From assembly GCA_030268105.1 (NCBI GenBank), contig BSDZ01000003.1, positions 1 through 64,000 of the forward strand: 64,000 nucleotides of DNA, in the 5' to 3' direction. The translations under genes and the position numbers were made by a program. Position 1 is the first letter of the stretch. Every line of letters begins with the position of its first letter. The notes below the pieces were generated by a model. It did not search any database. It saw only the letters and a program-made list of their open reading frames with translations, and had not been told where the DNA came from. Below, piece after piece: positions 10,341 through 19,844 of this stretch. The DNA comes from Volvox africanus. Taxonomy: Eukaryota; Chlorophyta; Chlorophyceae; Chlamydomonadales; Volvocaceae.

Positions 10341-10688
10341 TGTTAAGTTGTGGACGGTGCAAACTTTCACAGTTACCTATCTAGCAGTTGCAGGGCGGCA
10401 GTTGTGACAGGCAGTTGCAGTGTGCAAGGTGATAGGTGCTGAGCAGCCGCCAAGTGGTAGGAAGTCGCTGGTGGTAGGTGCTGGGCAACTACCCAATGGT
10501 AGAGAGCTGCATACTGCAGTGCTCCAGGGAGCGGTTGATCAGAAGCCATCAGAACTAGTATTTAAGGGTACCTGAGCTCTGCAATAGTCACCCAACAGCT
10601 AGCAATCGTCTAGTTTCTTATACTTCTAACCTCTTCTGACTACTGTAATACATCATTGCAGCGGTATACTTCCTCTATCTCCTTAACA
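10341..10688 (+). repeat. 5' LTR of a Copia retrotransposon
   Basis: 348 bp starting TGTTAAG and ending CTTAACA, a perfect 7-bp inverted repeat with the canonical TG...CA edges. A primer-binding site follows at once and a gag ATG lies 44 bp beyond the LTR end, so this is a 5' LTR. GCAGTTG and GGTAGGTGCTG-like short direct repeats fill the first 170 bp and may be regulatory. No partner LTR is in the window, so insertion age cannot be read. Confidence 0.85.
10559..10565 (+). promoter_or_regulatory. Candidate TATA box of the Copia LTR
   Basis: TATTTAA about two thirds of the way into the LTR, where the U3/R border of a Copia LTR is expected. It is the best TATA-like match in the LTR; no transcript evidence is available. 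Confidence 0.45.
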
Positions 10689-10700
10689 GGTTATGAGCCC
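10689..10700 (+). promoter_or_regulatory. Primer-binding site, half initiator tRNA-Met type
   Basis: GGTTATGAGCCC directly abuts the LTR. It is complementary to GGGCTCATAACC, the anticodon arm of initiator tRNA-Met. Drosophila copia and relatives are known to prime from this internal region of a cleaved initiator tRNA, with a similar GGTTATGGGCCC site. Most plant Copia elements instead use the tRNA 3' end (TGGTATCAGAGC). Confidence 0.75.
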
Positions 10701-10732
10701 CGCCTGGGCGCTCTGAGATAAGCACGAACATC

Positions 10733-11104
10733 ATGGGCAAGGACAAGTTGGCAGAACCCCTCGATCTCAACAACTACTCTACATGGGCCTATCGGTTTGA
10801 GAACCTGTGTGCTGAGCACAACTTGAAGAGGGCTCTATTGACAGAGCCGGTTACAGATGTGGAGGTCGCAGCATCAGAGCGAGTGAAGACACTGTTGGTG
10901 AAGAATGTGAAGGACTGTCATCTACCGGTCATCAAGGCATCGCCGAACGCCAAGATGGCGTGGGATGGCCTTGCTGCGATTTTTTCCGCCAACAACCATG
11001 CCCGCAGATCTCAGCTGCGTCAGGAGTATACTAAGCTGGCAATGAAGAAGGGAGAGGCCCTACCGGTGTACCTTTCAAGAGTGCGGGAGTTACATACAGA
11101 TCTG
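10733..11104 (+). pseudogene. gag: Copia gag, N-terminal half (interrupted)
   Basis: 124 codons from ATG 10733, the first ATG after the primer site. The start LDLNNYSTWAYRFENL matches the N-terminal pattern of Copia Gag (UBN2 / retrotran_gag_2 type: an xL.g.NY..W...m...L motif). The later block AKMAWDGLAAIF, then RRSQLRQEYTKLAMKKGEAL and YLSRVRELHTDLL, is the conserved helical part of the capsid-forming domain. Gag would coat element RNA in cytoplasmic particles. At 11105 the frame passes without a stop into foreign sequence resembling a bacterial transposase, and the missing gag part resumes at about 11879. As it stands the gene makes a chimera, so I call it a pseudogene. Confidence 0.85.
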
Positions 11105-11371
11105 CTGAAGGATCTACGATTATTCAGTGGTATTCGCAAAGATATGAAGAATCATCTATTGGAACTGGAAGATAAAAAGCTGTTACGTAAACGCTCGCTA
11201 ATTGAATCTGTATTTAATGTACTAAAAAACCATATGAGCTTAGAACATTCAAGGCACAGGTCGCCTGTTAATTTTCTTGTGCATGTCTTAGCTTGTCTTA
11301 CTGGTTATGCTATTAAAAAATCCTCCTTAAAACTTGATGATTTAACCAATTCTTATCCCCTTTTATCCTAA
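11105..11371 (+). pseudogene. IS982-family transposase, C-terminal fragment
   Basis: 88 codons fused in frame to gag, ending at a natural stop. LRLFSGIRKDMKNHL, then LLRKRSLIESVFNVLKN, then LEHSRHRSPVNFLVHVLACL give the family's C-terminal pattern. The R-x3-E-x6-K arrangement (RSLIESVFNVLK) carries the third acidic residue of the DDE triad and its trailing lysine. About two thirds of the protein, including both catalytic aspartates, is absent, so it is inactive. The family is bacterial and archaeal, and is common in bacteria living inside eukaryotic cells. The right inverted repeat of the IS might lie just after the stop, near AACTGGCGTTATCAAG at about 11372, but I have no partner to confirm it. 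Confidence 0.85.
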
Positions 11372-11559
11372 ACTGGCGTTATCAAGTATTGTATTAACAA
11401 ATTCTTCCTCCACCATAAATTAATTAGTTTAATTTCATAAAAAGATTTTAAACAGCTTAATCTTAAATCTGGTAATTATTAACTTTTATTATATATATTC
11501 TGGCTACTCCTCTAGGTTTAATCTCTTAGAGCCTGTCTTGAAAGTTATTAAGGCTCGGC
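11372..11559. other. AT-rich noncoding spacer of the bacterial insert
   Basis: Strongly AT-rich, with runs such as TTTCATAAAAAGATTTTAAA and TTATTATATATATTC. No reading frame of note. It looks like intergenic DNA of a low-GC bacterium between the transposase remnant and the SUKH remnant. Confidence 0.5.
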
Positions 11560-11878
11560 TAGCCTCTTTAGCATAATGGTAATCATATTGACTTACCGGA
11601 ATTTTTATAATCCCGAGAATGGGAGAATTTATGGATGCCTTATCAGTAGGGGAGGTAATGGGTACTCTATATGGAAAGCATGTAAGGTTAATTACCGCAA
11701 TTTCTGCTATTATCTGGAATGTAGAAGAAGCGCTAGATGAACTAATCCTGATAGGATCTGGCGCCGGTGGAAAAATCTGTTTAGGAATTGCTGGCGATTA
11801 TTACGGTAAAGTATATTACTGGACAACTGATTGGAGTATGTGGAAAGAGGAGGATTACAATTATATATACCTAATTGC
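11560..11878 (+). pseudogene. SUKH (SMI1/KNR4-like) domain gene, frameshifted and 3'-truncated
   Basis: The main frame reads MGEFMDALSVGEVMGTLYG from 11619, then WNVEEALDELILIGSGAGGK, then YGKVYYWTTDWSMW and ends YNYIYLIA at about 11878. The iG.g.GG...c.gi.g..YGkvyYW...W and terminal yLIA are the SUKH core. A preceding piece, HNGNHIDLPEFL (11572-11607), lies in another frame after a TAG; a one-base slip in the T run at 11602-11606 would join it to IIPRMGEF, giving the usual 'NG....P.F' N-terminal part of the fold. The end of the domain (normally IA.SF..FL) is cut at the gag junction. Bacterial SUKH proteins often act as immunity proteins against contact-dependent toxins, but members also occur in eukaryotes and viruses. 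This copy cannot be functional. Confidence 0.65.
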
Positions 11879-12351
11879 CAAGCCATCAGTGAACAGGACA
11901 TGGCGTACGCGATGCTGACGGGTCTACCTCAAAAGTACGAGGTGATGGTGTCTGTGTTAACGACACAGTCTGGTGAGCTTACGCTGTATAGCATTACCGT
12001 GCAACTGCTGGCATTCGAAGCTAGGGTAGGGAGCGGGCATGATGCCTCTACCAGCTCGTCTGCCTTTGTCAGTGCGGGTAGGGGAAGCTCAACCACAGGA
12101 AGTGCGCCCCGACGTGGAGGAAGCCACGTCCGCGGCGGATCACGGGAGCCACCGCAGTGCTGGAACTGCGGACAGCCCGGGCATCTGGAGAGGGGGTGCC
12201 TTGCACCCAGGATGGCCCAGAGGACTGGCTCATGGAGCTCGGCGCCTATAGGACCTAGATATGGGTCGGGCGGCCTGGAGCGTGCAAGAATGGGCGGCCA
12301 TGGAGAGGCCACAGGTGGATCCAGCTCAGGGAGCGACCGCCAAGGTTATGG
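11879..12351 (+). pseudogene. gag: Copia gag, C-terminal half with CCHC zinc knuckle
   Basis: Gag resumes as QAISEQDMAYAMLTGLPQKY, matching the conserved 'is.edm...iL.gLP..Y....' block of Copia Gag, then VSVLTTQSGELTL. A Ser/Gly/Arg-rich linker leads to the zinc knuckle CWNCGQPGHLERGC (12158-12199), a C-x2-C-x4-H-x4-C nucleic-acid-binding motif that packages element RNA. The tail is Gly/Gln/Pro-rich. The expected protease (DSG.S) and the rest of pol do not follow: at about 12352 the frame runs into the satellite array while still open. The satellite monomer shares the local gag-tail sequence. Confidence 0.85.
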
Positions 12352-14112
12352 CCCTGGTCATCAGCCAGCGGGAATTGAGCAGGCGACCACTCAGCCAGCC
12401 CAAAACCATTTAAAATTTGCAATGCGCCCAGGCCTGCCTGGCCCATATTGCATCATTCATTGGAATATGTGCATTGCGCACTCTCAACAACCTGCCTTAA
12501 TCATCAGCCAGTGGTAATCTACCCAGCAACTCATGGCCAGCCCAAACCTGTTTATATTTGCAATGCGCCCAGGCCTGCCTGGACCTTATTGCCTCATTTA
12601 TTCTTATATGTGCATGCCTCACTCTCAACAACCTGCCCTGATCATCAGCAAGCAGGAATCTAACCAGCGACTCTCAGCCAGCCCAAAACCTATTGAAATT
12701 TGCAATGCGCCCAGGCCTGCCTGGCCCTTATTGCATCATTCATTGTTATATGTGCATTGCGCACTCTCATTAACCTGCCAGCGGGAATCTAACCGGTTAC
12801 GCTCGGCCAGCCCAAAACCATTTAAAATTTGCAATGCGCCCAGGCCTGCCTGGCCATTATTGCATTATTAATTGGTATATGTGCATTGCATACTCTCAAC
12901 AACCTGCCCTGATCATCAGCCAGCTGGAATCTAACCAGCAACTCTCAGCCAGCCCAAACCTGTTTATACTTACATGTGCCCAGGCCTGCCTGGACTTTAT
13001 TGCATCATTTATTCTTATATGTGCATGGCTTACTCTCAACAACCTACACTGATCATCATCCAGCGGGAATCTAACCAGCTACTCTCGGACAGCCCAAACC
13101 TGTTAAACCTCTTAATATTTGAAATGCGCCCAGGCCTGCCTGGCCCTTATTGCATCATTAATTGGAATATGTGCATTGCGCAGTCTCAACAACCTGCCAG
13201 TGGGAATCTAACCGGCGACTCTCGGCCAGCCCAAACCTGTTTATATTTGCAATGAACCCAGGCCTGCCTGGCCCTTATTGCACCATTCATTGGTATATGT
13301 GCATTGCGCACTCTCAACAACCTGCCCTGTTCATCAGCCAGCGGGAATCTAACTGGTGACTCTCGGCCAGCCCAAAACCTATTGAAATTTGCTATACGCC
13401 CAGGCCTGCCTGGCCCTTATTGCATCATTCATTGGTATATGTGCATTGCGCACTCTCAACAACCTGCCAGCGGGAATCTAACGGGTTACGCTCTGCCAGC
13501 CCAAAAGCATTTAAAATTTGCAATGCGCCCAGGCCTGCCTGGCTCCTATTGCATCATTCATTGGAATATGTGCATTGCGCACTCTCAACAACCTTCCCTG
13601 GTCATCAGCCAGCGGGAATTGAGCAGGCAACCACTCGGCCAGCCAAACCTGTTAAAATTTGCAATCCCCAGGCCTGCCTGGCCCTTATTGCATCATTAAT
13701 TGGTATATGTGCATTGCGCAGTCTCAACAACCTGCCAGTGGGAATCTAACCAGCGACTCTCGGCCAGCCCAAACCTGTTAATATTTGCAATGCGCCCAGG
13801 CCTGCCTGGCCCTTATTGCATCATTCATTGGTATATGTGCATTGCGCACTCTCAACAACCTGCCCTGTTCATCAGCCAGCGGGAATCTAACTGGTGACTC
13901 TCGGCCAGCCCAATTGAAATTTGCTATACGCCCAGGCCTGCCTGGCCCTTATTGCATCATTCATTGGTATATGTGCATTGCGCACTCTCAACCACCTGCC
14001 AGCAGGAATCTAACCGGTTACGCTCGGCCAGCCCAAAACCATTTAAAATTTGCCATGCGCCCAGGCCTGCCTGGCCCTTATTGCATCATTCATTGGAATA
14101 TGTGCATTGCGA

Positions 14113-17100
14113 ACTCTCAACAACCTGCCCTATTCATCAGCCAGCGGGAATTGAGCAGGCAACCACTCAGCCAGCCAAACCTGTTAAAATTTGCAATGCA
14201 CCCAGGCCTGCCTAGGCCTTATTGCATCATTTATTGGTATATGTGAATTGCGCACTCTCAACAATCTGCCCTGATCATCAGCCAGTGGTAATCTAACCAG
14301 CGACTCTCGGCCAGCCCAAACCTGTTTATATTTGCAATGCGCCCAGGCCTGCCTGGCTCTTATTGCATCATTAATTGGTATATGTGCATTGCGCACTCTC
14401 AACAACCTGCCCTGATCATCAGCCAGCAGGAATCTAACCGGCGACTCTCGGCCAGCCCAAAACCACTTAAAATTTGCAATGCGCCCAGGCCTGCCTGGCC
14501 CTTATTGCATCATTCATTGGTATATGTGCATTGCGCACTCTCAACAACCTGCCCTGATCATCAGCCAGCGGGAATCTAACCTGCGACTCTCGGCCAGCCC
14601 AAAACCTTTTGAAATTTCCAGTGCGCCCAGGCCTGCCTGGCCCTTATTGCATCATTCATTGGTATATGTCCATTGCGCACTCTCAACAACCTGCCAGCGG
14701 GAATCTAACCGGTTACGCTCGGCCAGCCCAAAACCATTTCAAATTTGCAATGCGCCCAGGCCTGCCTGGCCCTTATTGCATCATTCATTGGTATATGTGA
14801 ATTGCGCACTCTCAACAACCTGCCCTGATCATCAGCCAGCGGGAATCTAACCAGCGACTCTCGGCCAGCCCAAAACCTTTTGAAATTTGCAATGCGCCCA
14901 GGCCTGCCTGGCCCTTATTGCATCATTCATTGGTATATGTGCATTGCGCACTCTCAACAACCTGCCCTGATCATCAGCCAGCGGGAATCTAACCTGCGAC
15001 TCTTGGCCAGCCCAAAACCTTTTGAAATTTCCAGTGCGCCCAGGCCTGCCTGGCCCTTATTGCATCATTCATTGGTATATGTGCATTGCGCAATCTCAAC
15101 AACCTGCCCTGATTATCAGCCAGCTGAAATCTAACCATCGACTCTTGGCCAGCCCAAACCTGTTTATTTTTGCAATGCGCCCAGGCCTGCCTGGACCTTA
15201 TTGCCTCATTTATTCTTATATGTGCATGGCTCACTCTCAACAACCTGCCTTGATCATCATGCAGCGGGAATCTAACCAGCAACTCTTGGCCAGCCCAAAC
15301 CTGTTAAACCTATAAATATTTGCAATGCGCCCAAGCCTGCCTGGCCCCTATTGCATCATTCATTGGTATATGTGCATTGCGCACTCTCAACAACCTGCCA
15401 GCGGGAATCTAACCAGTCACACTCGGCCATGCCAAATCAATTAAAAATTTGCAATGCGCCCAGGCCTGCCCGGCCCTTATTGCATCATTCATTGGTATAT
15501 GTGAATTCCGCACTCTCAACAACCTGCCCTGATCATCAGCCAGTGGGAATCTAAGGGCGACTCTCGGCCAGCCCAAAACCTGTTGAAATTTGCAATGCAC
15601 CCATGCCTGCCTGGCCCTTATTGCATCATTCATTGGTATATGTGCATTGCGCACTCTCAACAACCTGCCAGCGGGAATCTAACTGGTTACGCTCGGCCAG
15701 CCCAAAACCATTTAAAATTCGCAATGCGCCCAGGCCTGCCTGGCCCTTATTGCATCATTCATTGGTATATGTGAATTGTGCACTCTCAACAACCTTCCCT
15801 GGTCATCAGCCAGCGGGAATCTAACGGGCTACTCTCGGCTAGCCCAAAACCTATTGAAATTTGCAGTGCGCCCAGGCCTGCCTGGCCTTTATTGCATCAT
15901 TTATTGGTATATGTGCATTGCGCACTCTCAACAACCTTCCCTGTTCATCAGCAAGTGGAAATCTAACCGGCAACTCTCGGCCAGCCCAAAACCTATTGAA
16001 ATTTGCTATGCGCCCAGGCCTGCCTGGCCCTTATTGCATCATTCATTGGTATGTGTGCATTGCGCACTCTCAACAACCTGCCAGCGGGAATCTAACCGGT
16101 TACGCTCGGCCATGCCAAAACAATTTAAAATTTGCAATGCGCCCAGGCCTGCCTGGCCCTTCTTGCATCATTCATTGGTATATGTGAATTGCGCACTCTT
16201 AACAACCTTTGCTGGATATCAGCCAGCGGGAATCTAACCGGCGACTCTCGGCCAGCCCAAAACTTATTGAAATTTGCAATGCGCCCAGGCCTGCCTGGCC
16301 CTTATTGCACCATTCATTGGTATATATGCATTGCGCAATCTCAACAACCTGCCCTGATCATCAGCCAGTGGTAATCTAACCAGCGACTCTTGGCAAGCCC
16401 AAACCTGTTCATATTTGCAATGCGCCCAGGCCTGCCTGGCCCTTATTGCATCATTCATTGGTATATGTGAATTGCGCACTCTCAACAACCTGCCCTGATC
16501 ATCAGCCAGCGGGAATCTAACCAGCGACTCTCGGCCAGCCCAAAACCTATTGAAATTTGCAATGCGCCCAGGCCTGCCTGGCCCTTATTGCATCATTCAT
16601 TGGTATATGTGCATTGCGCACTCTCAACATCCTTCCCTGTTCATGAGCAAGTGGGAATCTAACCGGCAACTCTTGGCCAGCCCAAAACCTATTGAAATTT
16701 GCAATGCGCACAGGCCTGCCTGGCCCTTATTGCATCATTCATTGGTATATGTCCATTGCGCACTCTCAACAACCTGCCCTATTCATCAGCCAGCGGGAAT
16801 TGAGCAGGCAACCACTCAGCCAGCCAAACCTGTTAAAATTTGCAATGCACCCAGGCCTGCCTAGGCCTTATTGCATCATTTATTGGTATATGTGAATTGC
16901 GCACTCTCAACAATCTGCCCTGATCATCAGCCAGTGGTAATCTAACCAGCGACTCTCGGCCAGCCCAAACCTGTTTATATTTGCAATGCGCCCAGGCCTG
17001 CCTGGCTCTTATTGCATCATTAATTGGTATATGTGCATTGCGCACTCTCAACAACCTGCCCTGATCATCAGCCAGCAGGAATCTAACCGGCGACTCTCGG

Positions 17101-18640
17101 CCAGCCCAAAACCACTTAAAATTTGCAATGCGCCCAGGCCTGCCTGGCCCTTATTGCATCATTCATTGGTATATGTGCATTGCGCACTCTCAACAACCTG
17201 CCCTGATCATCAGCCAGCGGGAATCTAACCTGTGACTCTCGGCCAGCCCAAAACCTTTTGAAATTTCCAGTGCGCCCAGGCCTGCCTGGCCCTTATTGCA
17301 TCATTCATTGGTATATGTCCATTGCGCACTCTCAACAACCTGCCAGCGGGAATCTAACCGGTTACGCTCGGCCAGCCCAAAACCATTTCAAATTTGCAAT
17401 GCGCCCAGGCCTGCCTGGCCCTTATTGCATCATTCATTGGTATATGTGAATTGCGCACTCTCAACAACCTGCCCTGATCATCAGCCAGCGGGAATCTAAC
17501 CAGCGACTCTCGGCCAGCCCAAAACCTTTTGAAATTTGCAATGCGCCCAGGCCTGCCTGGCCCTTATTGCATCATTCATTGGTATATGTGCATTGCGCAC
17601 TCTCAACAACCTGCCCTGATCATCAGCCAGCGGGAATCTAACCTGCGACTCTCGGCCAGCCCAAAACCTTTTGAAATTTCCAGTGCGCCCAGGCCTGCCT
17701 GGCCCTTATTGCATCATTCATTGGTATATGTGCATTGCGCAATCTCAACAACCTGCCCTGATTATCAGCCAGCTGAAATCTAACCATCGACTCTTGGCCA
17801 GCCCAAACCTGTTTATTTTTGCAATGCGCCCAGGCCTGCCTGGACCTTATTGCCTCATTTATTCTTATATGTGCATGGCTCACTCTCAACAACCTGCCTT
17901 GATCATCATGCAGCGGGAATCTAACCAGCAACTCTTGGCCAGCCCAAACCTGTTAAACCTATAAATATTTGCAATGCGCCCAAGCCTGCCTGGCCCCTAT
18001 TGCATCATTCATTGGTATATGTGCATTGCGCACTCTCAACAACCTGCCAGCGGGAATCTAACCAGTCACACTCGGCCATGCCAAATCAATTAAAAATTTG
18101 CAATGCGCCCAGGCCTGCCCGGCCCTTATTGCATCATTCATTGGTATATGTGAATTCCGCACTCTCAACAACCTGCCCTGATCATCAGCCAGTGGGAATC
18201 TAAGGGCGACTCTCGGCCAGCCCAAAACCTGTTGAAATTTGCAATGCACCCATGCCTGCCTGGCCCTTATTGCATCATTCATTGGTATATGTGCATTGCG
18301 CACTCTCAACAACCTGCCAGCGGGAATCTAACTGGTTACGCTCGGCCAGCCCAAAACCATTTAAAATTCGCAATGCGCCCAGGCCTGCCTGGCCCTTATT
18401 GCATCATTCATTGGTATATGTGAATTGTGCACTCTCAACAACCTTCCCTGGTCATCAGCCAGCGGGAATCTAACGGGCTACTCTCGGCTAGCCCAAAACC
18501 TATTGAAATTTGCAGTGCGCCCAGGCCTGCCTGGCCTTTATTGCATCATTTATTGGTATATGTGCATTGCGCACTCTCAACAACCTTCCCTGTTCATCAG
18601 CAAGTGGAAATCTAACCGGCAACTCTCGGCCAGCCCAAAA
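14113..18640. repeat. Segmental duplication in the array, offset 2,649 bp
   Basis: 14113-15991 and 16762-18640 (about 1.88 kb each) agree apart from a few point differences (for example CTGCGACTC versus CTGTGACTC near 14581/17230). The two copies are separated by about 770 bp of other monomers. Both carry the gag-like GAATTGAGCAGGC variant at their left end. Confidence 0.85.
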
Positions 18641-19844
18641 CTTATTGAAATTTGCAATGCGCCCAGGCCTGCCTGGCCCTTATTGCACCATTCATTGGTA
18701 TATATGCATTGCGCAATCTCAACAACCTGCCCTGATCATCAGCCAGTGGTAATCTAACCAGCGACTCTTGGCAAGCCCAAACCTGTTCATATTTGCAATG
18801 CGCCCAGGCCTGCCTGGCCCTTATTGCATCATTCATTGGTATATGTGAATTGCGCACTCTCAACAACCTGCCCTGATCATCAGCCAGCGGGAATCTAACC
18901 AGCGACTCTCGGCCAGCCCAAAACCTATTGAAATTTGCAATGCGCCCAGGCCTGCCTGGCCCTTATTGCATCATTCATTGGTATATGTGCATTGCGCACT
19001 CTCAACATCCTTCCCTGTTCATGAGCAAGTGGGAATCTAACCGGCAACTCTTGGCCAGCCCAAAACCTATTGAAATTTGCAATGCGCACAGGCCTGCCTG
19101 GCCCTTATTGCATCATTCATTGGTATATGTCCATTGCGCACTCTCAACAACCTGCCAGCGGGAATCTAACCGGCGACTCTCGGCCAGCCCAAAACTTATT
19201 GAAATTTGCAATGCGCCCAGGCCTACCTGGCCCTTATTGCACCATTCATTGGTATATATGCATTGCGCAATCTCAACAACCTGCCCTGATCATCAGCCAG
19301 TGGTAATCTAACCAGCGACTCTTGGCAAGCCCAAACCTGTTCATATTTGCAATGCGCCCAGGCCTGCCTGGCCCTTATTGCATCATTCATTGGTATATGT
19401 GAATTGCGCACTCTCAACAACCTGCCCTGATCATCAGCCAGCGGGAATCTAACCAGCGACTCTCGGCCAGCCCAAAACCTATTGAAATTTGCAATGCGCC
19501 CAGGCCTGCCTGGCCCTTATTGCATCATTCATTGGTATATGTGCATTGCGCACTCTCAACATCCTTCCCTGTTCATGAGCAAGTGGGAATCTAACCGGCA
19601 ACTCTTGGCCAGCCCAAAACCTATTGAAATTTGCAATGCGCACAGGCCTGCCTGGCCCTTATTGCATCGTTCATTGGTATATGTAAATTGCGTACTCTCA
19701 ACAACCTGCCAGCGGGAATCTAACCGGTTACGCTCGGCCATGCCAAAACAATTTAAAATTTGCAATGCGCCCAGGCCTGCCTGGCCCTTATTGCATCATT
19801 CATTGGTATATGTGCATTGCTCACTCTCAACAACCTTCCCTGGT

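Larger units (their letters stand above)
11105..11878 (+). other. AT-rich bacterial-like insert inside gag
   Basis: About 774 bp that interrupts Copia gag between LHTDLLK and QAISEQDM, two segments that sit next to each other in Copia Gag proteins. The insert is clearly AT-richer than the gag on either side and contains two protein remnants typical of bacteria: the end of an IS982-family transposase and a SUKH-domain gene. No target duplication or transposon end is visible at the edges, so it looks like a filler fragment joined at a break. Transfer from an endosymbiont or other associated bacterium is one reading; a chimeric assembly is another. Confidence 0.7.

Noticed and set aside
11569..11640. 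tRNA-like look of TAGCATAATGGTAATC with downstream GGGAG
   Set aside because: No acceptor or T-arm pairing could be completed, and the same bases encode HNGNHIDLPEF, which fits the neighbouring SUKH remnant.
12600..12700. Hammerhead ribozyme in the monomer (CTGATCATCAG resembling the CTGATGA core)
   Set aside because: The conserved CUGAUGA is not matched and no properly placed GAAA core with three helices was found.
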